DNA of 64,000 nucleotides, taken from NCBI GenBank assembly GCA_034336665.1, contig JAPFBE010000036.1, positions 1,418,357 to 1,482,356 of the forward strand. The letters are read 5' to 3'. The notes below the pieces were generated by a model. It worked only from the letters and a program-made list of their open reading frames with translations, did not search any database and was not told the DNA's origin. This stretch comes from Luscinia megarhynchos. Taxonomy: Eukaryota > Chordata > Aves > Passeriformes > Turdidae. Shown piece after piece: positions 1-10,948 of the stretch. The position numbers and the translations under genes are program-made. Positions within the stretch are counted from its first letter, which is position 1. Each line of letters starts with the position of its first letter.

Positions 1-1342
1 CCACCATGGTCAGCACATAGCACTTGCCTTGGCGGGTTTGAGGCAGTGTGATGTACTCAATCTGCCAGGACTCTCCATACTTATATTTGGACCACTGCCC
101 CCCATACCATAGGGACTTCACCCACTTGACCTGCTTGATCACAGCACATGTCTCACAGTCATGGATAACCTGAGAAATACTGTCCATGGTTAGATCCACC
201 CTTCAGTCTCATGACCTTATATAGTTGGCATCTCTTTCTTGATGCCCTGAAGCATCATGGGCTTATAGAGCTAGGAACTAAGTTCCCTTGTGTTTCCAAT
301 CTAAGTCTATCTTTGACACCTCTATTTTTGCAGCCTCACCTACCTGTTTATTTCGGTGCTCCTCATCAGCTCTACTCTTGGGGATATGGGCATCTACGTG
401 GCGGACTTTCACAGATAATTTCTCTACCCAGGCAGCGGTGTCTTTCTTCAGCAGCCCAGATTGGTTTTCCTCCACACTGCAAATTAGCCTTTTTCCACTT
501 TTTCAGCCATTCCCACCGAGCATTGGCTATCATCCAGGAATCAGTGTAGAGGTAGAGGTTTGGCCACTTCTCTCTCTCAGCAATGTCCAAGGCCAGTTGA
601 ACAGCTTTGAGTTCAGAGAGCTTACTTGATCCACCTTCTGCATTAGTAGCTTCTGCAACCTGTCATATTGGGCTCCATACAGTTGCTTTCCACTTTTGTT
701 TCATCCCTACTATGCGACAAGAACCATCAGTAAAAAGAGCATAGCGTGTTTCTTCTGCTGTCAGTTTTTTGTATGATGGATCTTCCTCAGTATGTGTCAC
801 TTGTTCTTTTTTTTCCTTGTCAGTGAGACCAAAGTTTTCACCTTTGGGCTGGTTTGTAATTACCTCCAAGATCCCAGGGCAATTCAATTTTCCAGTATGG
901 AGGTGCCGTGTGATGAGAGCAATCCATTTACTCCATGTGGCATTGGTGACATGGTGGGTAGATGGAACTTTTGCTTTGAGCATCCACCCTAGAAAAGGCA
1001 GTTGGGGTGCTAGGAGGGGTTACGCTTCAGCACCGATTACCTCTGAGGCGGCTTGGACTGCTTCATAGCCTGCTAAGATTTCCTTCTCTGTGGGAGCATA
1101 GTTGGCTTCGGATCCTCTGTAGCTTCGACTCCAAAATCCTAGAGGTAAACCTTGAGTCTCACCAGGCACCTTCTGTCAAAGGCTCCAGGACAGATGATGG
1201 GTTGTGGCTGCAGAGTACAGCACATTCTTCTTGTCTGATCCTGTCCTGACTGGGCCGAGGGCTACCACCATCTCTTGCTTGATCTGGGCAAAGGCTTGTT
1301 GCTATTCAGGACCCCACTGGGAAGTGTTCTTGTTGCAGGTAA
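1..1342 (-). pseudogene. pol: ERVL-1 pol fragment: end of RT, RNase H, start of integrase
   Basis: Reads right to left and continues past the left edge of the window. It aligns by eye with the ERVL-2 pol at about 30484-31830. The order on the minus strand is end of RT/connection (about 1340-1000), RNase H (about 990-300) and the start of the integrase zinc-binding region (about 300-1). The RNase H catalytic start FTDGS lies near 734-720. The frame is broken: the longest open stretch is about 106 codons (983-663), and neighbouring segments shift frame. In an intact element this part copies RNA to DNA, degrades the RNA strand and begins the integration enzyme. The copy ends abruptly at 1342, where the LTR of ERVK-1 begins. 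Its 5' portion resumes at 5457. Family: ERVL-type, class III. Confidence 0.85.
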
Positions 1343-1692
1343 CTGTGGACACTGCTGAGGGCCTAGGCAAATTTCAGCCAGGCCTTTTCTCAGGTTCTGA
1401 GCTTCTTTCCCAGGCTGTGAGACTTTCTCAGCTCCGGCCAGGATTTTTTCCCAGGATGATAGCTTTCTTACAAATAGAAAAGAATTAATAAATATAGATT
1501 AGCACCTGGTGTTGACTGTGGGACAGTGTGGGATGTACATGACGTGATGTTTTCTCCTATTGCCCAATGAACTGCTGTCCCATTTGAGATTCACGAACAG
1601 TCCTATAAATATGGGTCAGTTTTTCAATAAAGTGCTTCTTTCACTCAAGAAGTGTGCTGCTGTTATTCGCTGCTCCTAGCTCAATAGCGACA
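1343..1692 (+). repeat. 5' LTR of ERVK-1 (class II)
   Basis: About 350 bp with TG...CA ends (TGTGGACACT... to ...AATAGCGACA). A TATA-like box TATAAATA sits near 1605 and a polyadenylation signal AATAAA near 1627, in the right order for plus-strand transcription. The gag leader follows directly. It is inserted into ERVL-1 pol. The left boundary is set by the point where the match to ERVL-2 stops. No matching 3' LTR was found because the element is truncated at 5456. Confidence 0.7.
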
Positions 1693-1694
1693 TC

Positions 1695-1712
1695 TGGCGC
1701 TTTCCACCAAGA
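1695..1712 (+). other. Degenerate primer-binding site of ERVK-1
   Basis: Two bases after the LTR end the sequence begins TGGCGC, the start shared by Lys-tRNA primer sites of class II retroviruses, but the following 12 bases do not match a Lys primer well. It is read as a decayed or variant primer-binding site. The identity of the tRNA is uncertain. Confidence 0.35.
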
Positions 1713-2009
1713 TAGCACTTGACCGAAACTTCTCGACTGAGACTCGTTCTCGGGAAGCTGAGCAGCAGAGCCACGGCGTGAAGTCCAGCAGCGCACAGCA
1801 GCAGAGCGGTGCAGAGTCCCGCAGCGCAGAGCAGCACGGAGCCGAGCATTCTTGTCGGCGTGCCGGGAGCCCGGACAGCAGAGCCACTGGAGCCGAGAGC
1901 GGTCTGGGAGCCACGATCAGCATCAGACTGTCTTCTCCCTCATCAGAGAGAGGTACTGTTTTTAGTTTCCCCCTCCTTGCTTAGCAGCTAGGCGGGAAAC
2001 TTTGCAATG

Positions 2010-4142
2010 ATGGGGAGTCATTTAACCAAACAAGAGGAAACCATACTCTCAGTTTGAGGGATATTTTGGAAGACTTGGATACCCCGATCCCGGATGAGGT
2101 CTTAGTTGCCTTGTTGACTTGGGCCACGGAGTGTGGATTTTCTGATGATCCAGAAGTAGCCTTTTCTCCGACAGCATGGGGAGAGCTAGGAGACTGATTG
2201 TATGATGCCCTTTGGGGAGGGGACATTTCACTTTCCTCTCTGTTAGGTACTTGGCCAATTATTAATCGAAGCATGGCCGAAGACAAGGAGGAGGAGGGGA
2301 GTGAGATGGGCTCTGAACGGGGTGAGATGCCTGCGGAGGCAGCGCAAATGCCAGCTTTTCCTGTTGATATTGTTGTGCAGATTTTAGCCACCATGGCAGA
2401 GCAAACGGCTACTCTGCATGCCATGTTGAGGCCTTTCGCAACCGCCCACACAAGGCAGCTGCGGATTGTGGGCGGTCCACCTGCGGGGGCGGGACAACAA
2501 GCACCGCTGGCTGCAGGGGCAGAGGTGGTGCCGCCTTCTATGCAGTCCTCAGCATCATACTCTACTCACCCAGGAGCGCCGGTTTCTCTCTCTGGTTCAC
2601 AGGGGACACCGCTGAATCCTTCATCGTCTCCAGGGCCGCGTCCTGCCTCACTGACAATGGATGGTGCCGCCGCTCCTGTGTCTGAATGAGCCCTTTTCAT
2701 TGATGCCTGCAGCTGCTGTGTCATCTTCCACCGGGCAGGGGCCGTCTTCAGCTCTTCAACCCTGTACTGTTGATGCTGATGGACAGCAGCCTCCCGTTCA
2801 ACGGTGTGGTTTTGCTTCGGAAAGTAGATGCTGCAGTGACCTCATGGCTTCTCCCTGGAGCAATCTGTGGACACTTCCCCTGTGTTCGGTGACAGTGAGA
2901 CCTAGGAATCACCACAGTTTTTGGGAGGCAGTTAAAATGCGGGCATTGCATCAGGGTGATTTGGATCTGCTGGAACGGTTGGGGTTGCTGAAAGGAAGTG
3001 TCCTCCAGGTGGAGGACAGTGTCCAGGTGGACGCTGCTGAGCTAGGCCCAGTCCCTGAGGAAAAACTGCCAGAGGATTGTGATGAGGATGCCCAGGGGAC
3101 TGGGAGGGTTCAAGTCTTTCTTGTCTTTAAGGCTGTTCCCAATACGGGACAGCCGGACAGGCATGATCCCATAGCCTGGCGTGTTGTTCAAGATTTGCAA
3201 GATAAGGTTGCATGGTTTGGGCTTGGCTCTACACAAGTTATGCAAATTATTAGAGTGTTGAATACGGGCCTGTTGGCATCTTATGATGTCAGACATATAG
3301 CCCAAGTGCTGTTTCAGCCTGTTCCATTTAGAGTATTTGAAGACACTTGGAGGCAGATGGCTGAGAGGGCAGCTGCAGAAAATATGGTGCGACCACAGGA
3401 TGATCCTAGGTATGCTGAGGGGAGCGATGCTTTGCTGGGTCAGCATCGTTTTACTAGCCCTGATCTTCAGGCTACCTGGGATCCTCTGATCCTTGAGCAA
3501 TGCCAAAAAAGAGGGCTTGCAGCAATTCTAAAAACAATAGAGGCTGCAGCTCCTAAGCCAAAATAGGTGAAAATCACTCCGGGTCCTAGAGGGCCATTCT
3601 TACAATTCGTTGAGAAAGTGGCAGTAGCTTTGGAAAAGCAGGTTGAGGATGATGCTCTGAGGCAGCTGTTATGTAAACAGCTGGCCAGAGAAAATGCTAA
3701 TGCTGATAGTGCAAAAATTATACAGGCTTTGCCAGGAGACCCCGTGTTGACTGACATGGTTCAGGCATGTGCTAATGTAGGTACTGTAGATCATCAGATC
3801 TCTACTTTAGCAGCTGCCATGTGGCATCATCAGAAGATGTCAGGGAGTGGATATCAGAAGCAGGGGAAGAATCAAGGCAAGAAGTCACAACAACAAAAGG
3901 CTGACATGCCTACCTTTTTGTGTGCTAAGTGCAAGAAACCAGGTCACTATGCAAACCAATGCAAATCTAAGAAACCTGTTGCTGGCCAGGGAAATGGACA
4001 GATGAGCACCAAGGGGTGCAGCGAGCAGATACAAGCAGTGCCCAAGAATCCAGCACTGGCGCAGGTTTCCTCAGCCAGCATGCAGCCAGCAGTCATGGGT
4101 CAGCTGGGGTCGATGTACACACCGCAGCTGCATTCATCTTAG
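2010..4142 (+). pseudogene. gag: ERVK-1 gag (MA, proline-rich spacer, CA, NC), broken
   Basis: Gag is the structural polyprotein that assembles at the plasma membrane. A start at 2010 gives Met-Gly-Ser, a likely N-myristoylation signal. The frame meets a stop at 2055-2057, continues in a second frame to 2689 (acidic and Pro/Ala-rich spacer), then returns to the first frame from about 2661. The capsid region is at about 3100-3800. The carboxy-terminal major homology region lies just after an in-frame TAG at 3564-3566. A CCHC zinc knuckle (C-x2-C-x4-H-x4-C) is at about 3919-3962, typical of nucleocapsid. So there are at least two frame changes and one nonsense codon. The layout and the downstream dUTPase-protease mark it as betaretrovirus-like. 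It cannot produce full-length Gag as it stands. Confidence 0.85.
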
Positions 4143-4780
4143 ACTCTGTTGGTGTGCACAATGTTCCTCTGGACGCCTTTGGCTATTTAGGCCAGGGCCT
4201 GAGTGCACTATTTATAGGATGATCTAGTGCCACTCTCCAGGGAATCTTTGTTCACCCAAGTGTCATTGATGCTGATTTTACAGGTCAAATTTGTGCTATT
4301 GTTTCCATGCCATGTCCCCCTGTCAGTATCCCGGCAGGAACTCATATTGCCCAACTTGTGCCTTTTTATTCATCTGTTCTCAGGGCTGATCAACGAGATG
4401 GCAAAGACGGCGGGTTGGGATCTACAGGGCCGCCACAAGTCTTTTGGACAATGAATATCTCCGATCAGCACCCACAGATGTTGTGCACTTTGACCATCCC
4501 AGGGGCCAACCCACCTCAAATTCAACTCAGTGGTTTGATTGATACCGGGACGGATGTAACGGTGATCTCTCTTTCTGCCTGGCCTCCCACATGGCCGATA
4601 GCCCCTCTTGGCCAGGCCATTGAAGATTTGGGAGGTACGGCACAGACCTTTGTGAGTCAGAGGCCTGTGTTGATCAAAAATGTTGAAGGGCAGATGGCTA
4701 CAGTCTGACCCTACATTACCACAGCCCTGATCAACCTCTGGGGGCGGGATGTTTTGGCAGCCTTGGGGAGTGTGCATTGA
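4016..4780 (+). pseudogene. pro: ERVK-1 dUTPase-protease (pro), broken
   Basis: This lies in a different frame from gag, as expected for a betaretroviral pro reached by frameshifting. dUTPase motif 1 (GVDVHTA) begins near 4108. dUTPase motif 3 (VIDADFTG) is at about 4263-4286. The aspartic protease active site is recognisable as DTGTD at about 4540, and the carboxy-terminal GRD motif follows at about 4747. In-frame TGA codons at 4220-4222 and 4706-4708 interrupt it. The dUTPase would hydrolyse dUTP to limit uracil in viral DNA, and the protease would cleave Gag and Pol. The domain order dUTPase then protease is the class II arrangement, and ERVK-2 shares it. Confidence 0.8.
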
Positions 4781-5456
4781 GATAAATTTCTGACTGGGGT
4801 CACTGAGGTGAAAGGCGGGAATTATCCTATGATGCCTTTACGGTGGTTGACTGATACCCCTGTTTGGCAGAACTAGTGTCCCCTAACAAAAATTAAATTG
4901 ATAGCCCTTCGTCAATTGCTTCAAGAACAATTGCAGCGGGGACACACTGAACCTTCTAATAATCCCTGGAATACTCCAGGTTTTGTGATAAAGAAAAAGA
5001 TCAGGTAAATGGAGGTTGTTACAGGATCTCAGAAGGATTAATGCAGTGATGGAGAGCATGGCGGCATTGCAGCCTAGCATGCCTTTGCCCACCATGCTCC
5101 CTGCTGGATGGGACATTTTGGTCATTGATTTGAAGGACTCCTTTTTCACAATCTCCTTGTGTCCTAAATATAGACCAAAATTTGTTTTTACAGTGCCTGC
5201 AGTTAAGAATTCTGAGCCAGGACAGAGATATCAATGGAAAGTCTTGCCACAGGGTTGTCGTAATAGCCTGACCATTTGTCAATGGCATGTGGCTTGGGCC
5301 TTGTCGGGAGTCCATCAGCAGTTTCCTGATGTGTATTGTTATCATTACATATATGACATCTTAGTAGAAGCTCCTACTCAGGATGAGTTGCTGAGGATAG
5401 AGTCTCAGCTGCTCGCTGCTTTACACTGTTATGGACTGCAAGTGGCTCCAGAAAAG
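4781..5456 (+). pseudogene. pol: ERVK-1 pol: reverse transcriptase, truncated, catalytic site altered
   Basis: The RT amino terminus is present ([12 protein letters not shown] near 4964), followed by an open stretch from 5016 to 5465. Recognisable are VIDLKDSFF with the first catalytic Asp, LPQG, and the polymerase box at 5346-5357. That box reads Tyr-Ile-Tyr-Asp instead of Tyr-Met-Asp-Asp, so one catalytic aspartate is lost. The reading ends in the sequence after the palm motif (VAPEK) at about 5456, where minus-strand ERVL-1 sequence begins. Thumb, RNase H, integrase, env and the 3' LTR are absent. A stop at 4873-4875 also breaks the amino end. The copy is dead, both by truncation and by active-site loss. 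Confidence 0.85.
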
Positions 5457-5562
5457 GTCCCTTAACCTTGCTCTTCTTAATGGTGAAACTGGCTTTCTGG
5501 AGAATCTGGATCATTTTCTCTCCTTTTTCAAACACTTCCTCTTCTGCCGTGTTCCCCCACAC
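5457..5562 (-). pseudogene. pol: ERVL-1 RT fragment
   Basis: About 100 bp matches ERVL-2 pol near 32035-32148 on the same strand: the RT region just after the YIDD box. It resumes ERVL-1 after ERVK-1, but roughly 200 bp of the ERVL-1 sequence expected between 1342 and 5457 is missing. The ERVK-1 side therefore carries a deletion junction rather than a clean 3' end. Confidence 0.75.
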
Positions 5563-6207
5563 TGTGGGAGCCCAGGGTGTTCCCCTGGCTTCCTTGAGGG
5601 CTTCAAGCTTCCCCTGGAGGGGTCCCCAAAGACCCTCGAATGAGACCCAAGTGTCTCAGGGGCTGCATTTAGCTCCTTGGAACAATTTACCAACATTAAG
5701 AGAAGAAATGCAAGCTGCAAAAATAAATAGAGTGTAAATTAAACTGTTAGAATATAGAATTAGCAGATTTCTAGAATGTTTATATTAAGGGGCTTATGGC
5801 CAAGATGGAGGATTTGGGGCAGGGTATAACTCTTCCTCCTTCTCCTCCATGTCATCCATGCTGGGTGACATGCTGGCACTTTCAGATTGGATGGGGACAA
5901 AGCTGGACAGTTTCACAAGATTGTATTGTATTGGAAAGTTATTACAAATATCTAGTGCATAATTTAGAGTATAAAAGATAAGTCCTGCCTCTACCAGGCA
6001 GATTCTGCCCTGGACGTCTGGCAAGCAGATCGCTGTTTGCTGGACAAAGCATTCCTGAGATAAGAAATAATAAACAACCATGAAAACCTCTAAGAACAGC
6101 CTCCTGCAGTCTCTCATCAGTGGGCATCAGAAAGAACTGGGTTCCAGACCACGTTTATGTCCTCCTGAGGTGATCTCAAGTCTAAGGAGACACCTCGGGC
6201 AGTGACA
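5563..6207 (+). repeat. LTR of family B (class II), apparently solo
   Basis: 645 bp, TGTGGGAGCC... to ...GGGCAGTGACA. It is the same family as the LTRs at 23603-24245 and of the young provirus at 57734-63372. On the plus strand it has TATAAAAG near 5971 and AATAAA near 6068, so it points right. The flanks are both ERVL-1 pol but not contiguous: the left flank matches ERVL-2 near 32148 and the right near 32506. About 360 bp of host element is therefore missing, and no target duplication is visible. Confidence 0.8.
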
Positions 6208-6390
6208 AAGGGTGAGTGGGTTTTCCTGACCACCCCTTGGCTCTTCAACTCACGGATCATCTTGTGAATGGGAATCACAGAGTCTCAAGTTGTCCAGTAC
6301 TCTCGGTGATGCACTGTCAAAGTTGCAAATGGTGCTTATTGCTCTTCCTCCTTCAGAAGTACTACTGCAGATGGGTTCTCTGAGAGTCCA
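6208..6390 (-). pseudogene. pol: ERVL-1 RT amino-terminal fragment
   Basis: Matches ERVL-2 near 32507-32690 on the minus strand: the region between protease and the first RT palm motifs. It is interrupted at 6390 by the LTR element at 6391-10580, and the same reading resumes at 10586. The last five bases, GTCCA (6386-6390), are the left copy of that element's target duplication. Confidence 0.8.
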
Positions 6391-6715
6391 TGTAATTGCA
6401 CACATTACTTTATGGTGCTCGTGGCCTCTGTGTGGTGGGGGAGGGGTCAGAGACATACATGACACACTCCTCAGCTCGTTCAAGGACAACAGTGTCATGT
6501 TATTCATGGAGTCTATCTTTTATAGGAGCTTCAAAATTCACGTGCCTGACCATATCACTGGTCGAGGTCTTGGTGCTGCCGAGCTCTTTTGTCCAATCAT
6601 ATGCTTGCAGCCTAGGTGGAACCTGATTGGATGATTAACCACTCAAGGGCCGGCCCATGGAACCGAGCCAGGTTTCCAAGGCAACCACAGCATAAGCTAA
6701 ACTTGTACTGCAACA
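6391..6715 (-). repeat. LTR of element C, 3' copy
   Basis: 325 bp beginning TGTAATTGCACA and ending CTGCAACA, directly after GTCCA. The right part matches the right part of 10271-10580. On the minus strand there is TATAAAAG (about 6521). A purine-rich tract (AAAAAAGAAAAGGG on the minus strand, about 6719-6733) abuts its right edge. That is where a polypurine tract should be if the element reads right to left, making this the 3' LTR. Confidence 0.65.
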
Positions 6716-8289
6716 ATTGCCCTTTTCTTTTTTATTAAAATTGTAAAAACGCTCTCTGTCACCATTGCAAACAGGGTGCATGAAGACAGCATAGGCCTAA
6801 TTTTGAGATGAGGTTTCTCACTGGAGCTGCAGCATTAATGACTGAGGGGCTGTTAGGCTAGAACCATTAATCCCAGGCTCAGTGTTTACAAGTTACAACT
6901 TTAAAAACAAGAAAAAAATTAACTCAAAACCATTCGTAAGGTAAACTTATGCTTTACCATCTCCCAGGATCTGCTAAGAATTTTGTTTTCCTATGAGGTT
7001 TGGGAGAATTCTGGACGAGGCCTCCCTGTTTATCTCAAAAGAAAAGGTTTTGGTTTTGCAAAGCCAAATTAACTGGTCAAAATGAACTGCTGTTATTTTT
7101 GAATAGTAATGCCTGGGGTTTACGGTATATCTCCTTTTTCATTCATGCTCCCGGCTCGATCAGGGCCAAGAACTTGGCTGAGAAAGGTTTTCTGTACTTA
7201 ACCTAAATCTATGAACAAGAGAACATTCAACCTTTTAAACTGAGAATATAACTTGACTCTATAAATGGAAACAGTTTTTAAATAGAACAACAATTTGTAA
7301 ACAAATAACGTCCTTATAAGAACTTTAACTTCAGGAAACCTAGAGTTGTATGAAGTAGGTAAACATGTTGTTTCAATAATTGTTCCACACGTGGCTCCAC
7401 CATGTCCGTTGAGGAGCTATCAGGGGAATGCTGCTTGTGGTCCCAGGCAGGACATAGGGCAGGACTGACACATCTAGCAGGTACCCAATGCATACCCGTG
7501 TCCTTGGAAACACATGCATATCCCTGTCCCCAGGTAATGAGATTCCATGGACCTCCCCCCCCATTGGTGATAGGATCTCAAACCATTTCCTTGGGTTTGG
7601 GTGACTGATTATCACCGGATGATTGCAGTGATAGAAAATGATTTATAATGACTGTGTTCTGGGACTTTTCTAATACTCTCAAATGATTTAGTGTCTAGAT
7701 CGCTTTAGCTACCCTGCTCTGTGGGGTCTCCTCACCTATTCCTCCTTTCTGTGTTTCAAGTTTATGTTTTAAAGTGTTTTGTGCTCCTTCTAGTATGGCT
7801 TGTCCTGTTGCTAATTTGAGGATACCAGTGTGGTGTGACATGCCCCAGAGCTGTAGGAAATGTCTTTTTTTTTTGTGATATATCTTAGGTTTCACAAGAT
7901 ACATTCTGGTATATAATTAGAAATTACATATGTTTGTGTTAACATTACAGAACAGTGATAACAAAAGTGAATAATTTTGATATCTAAGGAAACTATGACA
8001 AACTTGCTATTAATTTTAACAGCAGTTAGCATGAATGTTTTAGCTATATAGAAATATGAAAAGTAGTTGTTAGTGATCGTCAGCATGAAAATTAATTTTA
8101 AACAAAAGTGATAAGAGATAAGTGTTTAGAAAACTTTGCAACTGACATTTGTTAATGAAATACCTTTTTACTAAACTAATCCTTACACATTTACTTTGCT
8201 GAACCTATAATGTTAGAATAAGCAAGATCATTGAATTTTTCAGGATGGTTGAGTATGATGCTAGCAAAGTGCATATGATTAAACTTAAT

Positions 8290-8537
8290 AAACATTCTAC
8301 CATAAATCTTAGGACATATCCAACAAACTGTAGTCCATATTTGTAACATTGGTATAATACCTTCACAGTAACTGAAAAAGAATTGGTTAACGAAATTTTG
8401 GTTTTAGCATATGTAAACAACAATAGCAAGCATTGCACTACAAACTTTAGGACACATTCAGCAAACTGCAATCCATATTTGTAATATTGGCATGATATCT
8501 CTATTGAAACTGCAAAAAAAAAAACCTGGTTAAAGAA
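8290..8537. repeat. Imperfect duplication, unit about 135 bp
   Basis: Two copies, about 8290-8394 and 8428-8537, share a core around ATCCATATTTGTAA with flanking similarity over roughly 105 bp. The minus-strand translation shows two similar hydrophobic stretches as a result. It lies inside element C, in AT-rich sequence. Confidence 0.55.
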
Positions 8538-9462
8538 GATAATATTAGCTCAGTAAAGTCTGCAAAGTATGAAAGCTTTGGTAGAGTTTAAGTAGAGGCA
8601 AGCAGGGCAGGTGTAGGGCTCTGCTGGACGCGAACGCTGCTAAGTTCTTTTGTGTGCCTCTTCACTGCCCTCATGCTAGGAGATGCCAATGTACTGAAGC
8701 ACTTGCTGAGAGGGTGGCCTGCCTTTTGTTGCTGTATTTCAGCTTTTCTATGTGCCTGGTGCCAGCTTTTCAGGGTGGCTTGTTTGCTGCTGCTCTTACG
8801 GAGCCATGCCCCTATAAACCTCTCCCCGCTGCTCTTCACTCGGCGGACACCCTGCAGAGGTTTCTCCCACTCTCGGATTCTTGATCCCGGTGCGAGTATA
8901 GGTGTTTGGGGTCCCTCTCCGCCCGGGACAGCAGCCTTTTGTGTGTTTGGGGCTGCTTTAGAGTGACACACGGTTGAAGGCGTTCTCCTTCAGATCTATG
9001 CATCCCTCCCCAGCCACTGCTTTGTGAATGGTATTTGGAGAGGGGACCGGTCCCTGGGGGAAATTTTCCTGGCTCCCACTGTCACTGCATGGCATGGGGC
9101 TGTATGGGCTTTATTGCAATTGAATTAGGGACCTGAAGATCTTCTCCCACTGCTCTAATAAACTTACAGTTTTCAGCTGGAGGTGTAGAAAGACTCGGAG
9201 GTGTGGTCAAAGGCTAGGCTTCGGAGATCGCCTGCTCTGTCTCTGAAGGAGGTGGATCTGATTCTTTCACCCTTTGCCAGACATTCACAGGATCGGCTGT
9301 GGTGATATCGTGTTGCACTGCAGGAGGATGATGGCTTTGGCTTTCTCTACTGGTGTCCTTTGACTCCCATGTTGGTATATCAAACTCCAATTCCGGCAGG
9401 GATGGTGATCTTGGGAAAGGGGTGTTCCTTTCGTGTGTTACATCTGCAGGAGTTCCTGATGA

Positions 9463-9933
9463 TTAATTTTCGAGACCCACCCATGAAGGCTGGGTCAGGG
9501 ATGGAGGCACGCCCTCTGGAGGCTGGATTGGGGGCAAAGGCATGCCCCCCAGAGGCTGGACCAGAGGCGAAGGCGCACCCCCCAGAGGTTGGGCCAGGGG
9601 CAGAGCTACACCCCACGGAGGCTGGGTTGGGGGTGGAGCCACATCCCACAGAGGAGGCACAGCTTCTCTTTTCCCACTGGTGACCATGCGGTTTCTGCCA
9701 TCTTGGGTGCAAAAAATGTGACAGCCCCCATCTTGGGGTGCTGGAGGGATCGTTGAATGGTCCTCTCCTGCTGAGCAGGGCGGCATGGCGTGCTCAGCCA
9801 AAGCGGCAGTATGGGCTGTGCCGGCTATCACAGTCTCATAGCAACAGGGCATGGTCCTGCAGTGGCCATGGCCAGCCAAAGCTGGCGCGGAGGGGTTTAG
9901 AGAGAAGGTCGGGCTGCCCCCACATCTTTGCAC
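9463..9933 (-). CDS. Proline-rich repeat reading in element C, possible gag remnant
   Basis: 156 codons, opening with a Cys/Ala-rich part and ending in repeats of about 11 residues built on a PLxQPLGG / LAQP pattern (about 9490-9655). The repeats reflect a DNA tandem array of about 33 bp. Low-complexity proline-rich stretches are common in the matrix-to-capsid spacer of class II Gag. The continuation in a neighbouring frame (about 9430-9200) is also Pro/Ser-rich. No homology motif was recognised, so both the coding status and the identity are inference. The opposite strand is also open here, because of repeat composition. Confidence 0.3.
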   Translation of the reverse strand: MQRCGGSPTFSLNPSAPALAGHGHCRTMPCCYETVIAGTAHTAALAEHAMPPCSAGEDHSTIPPAPQDGGCHIFCTQDGRNRMVTSGKREAVPPLWDVAPPPTQPPWGVALPLAQPLGGAPSPLVQPLGGMPLPPIQPPEGVPPSLTQPSWVGLEN

Positions 9934-10270
9934 AGCTGTCTTTTGTTTCTGTGTGGGGGTTTCTCAGCCGTTTGTATCCGCCCTGCCCCTCCTCCTCCCC
10001 CTTTTAGTATTTAATTGTTTTAGTAAGTTCAGGACAATCTTCCATGGTTTTATAACATTGATGACTGTTTCATCACCATCAGAGGCTGCTGCAAGTGTTT
10101 TTGCCAGCCCTCTCCCAAGTTAGTAAGTTTAATGAAGTAAAACCCGCTTGTTGTAATTAATCTTTCTTTTTTTAATAAAAAAAGTCCATACCTTCAGGAT
10201 GGGGTATTCCAGCGCAGAAACCCATGCTCCCATGGTCCTGATGGCGGTTCCAATATTCTAGAGGGGTTTC

Positions 10271-10580
10271 TGGAATCACACGGCAGCTCTGTCATCTACC
10301 ACCAGGATTTTGCAACAAATCCACTGTCTGCAGCAAATTCCGCTGCTTTTCCACCAGCAGATTCTCGGCTATTCCTGCCGACTGCTACAAATCCTCCACC
10401 TTCTGCCGTCTCACCAGCTGATTCTCGGCTATTGCTCTGCCTTCCCTCATATCCGAGGTGTTTAAAGGCCTGCAGCCTAGGGGGAACCTGATTGGATGAA
10501 TATCCACTCAGGGGCTGGCCCATGGAATCAAGCTGGGTTTCCAAGACAACCACAGCACAAGCTAAACTTGCACTGCAACA
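10271..10580 (-). repeat. LTR of element C, 5' copy
   Basis: About 310 bp, starting TGGAATCACAC and ending CACTGCAACA. It is followed by GTCCA (10581-10585), which matches GTCCA at 6386-6390: a clean 5-bp target duplication. The right 130 bp is close to the right 130 bp of 6391-6715. The left part has diverged, with a short repeat of the string AGCTGATTCTCGGCTATT-like units at about 10360-10435. After it the ERVL-1 protease reading resumes. Confidence 0.6.
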
Positions 10581-10585
10581 GTCCA

Positions 10586-10948
10586 GGAAGGGTGTTCAAT
10601 TGCTTTATACCCTCTGCCTCCACAGCAGCTATCCCAAACCTGAGTCCCTTTGGGTCTTTGGAATACCCACTTTGGAGGAAGTCTATGCCTAAAATGCATG
10701 AGGCCTCTGAGCCAGTCACAATAAGATGTTTCTTCCACTCATTTCCAGTCAGGCTCACATCAGCTTCCACCAAAGTCAAATCCTGTGATTCCCCTGTCAC
10801 ACCAGCACTAGAAACAGATTCTGCCTCCATCTGTTGATGGGATTAGTGTGCACTGCACACCAGTGTCGACCAAGGCCTCATATACTTGTGGTTCTGATGT
10901 GCCAGGCCAACGAATCCCCACAGTCCAAAAGACACGGTTTTCCCTAAC
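10586..10948 (-). pseudogene. pro: ERVL-1 protease region
   Basis: Minus-strand reading homologous to the protease part of ERVL-2 pol (32690-33031). The catalytic triad D-T-G is intact at 10867-10859, followed by the flap region and the linker to RT. The open reading 10830-10528 runs on into the LTR of element C, so its carboxy end is foreign. Retroviral aspartic proteases act as dimers to mature Gag-Pol. Here the gene is cut off from both Gag (by the LTR at 10949-11475) and RT (by element C), so it cannot work. Confidence 0.8.

Larger units (their letters stand above)
6716..10270 (-). mobile_element. Internal region of element C, no recognisable pol
   Basis: 3.55 kb between the two LTRs. 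I see no RT, integrase, protease or env motif on either strand. The right third is GC-richer and holds a proline-rich reading (9463-9933, minus) that continues in another frame to about 9100. This could be the remnant of a Gag matrix/phosphoprotein region. The middle (7900-8570) is AT-rich and contains an imperfect duplication. Minus-strand readings at 8588-8971 are basic but unrecognised. No convincing primer-binding site was seen next to 10271. The element is probably non-autonomous and would have needed enzymes from another retrovirus. Confidence 0.5.

Noticed and set aside
769..1249. Plus-strand readings of about 80-100 codons
   Set aside because: Antisense to the ERVL-1 RNase H/connection region, which is recognised on the minus strand.
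8205..8471. 88-codon hydrophobic minus reading with an internal repeat
   Set aside because: The repeat follows from the DNA duplication in AT-rich sequence. There is no start context or conserved motif.
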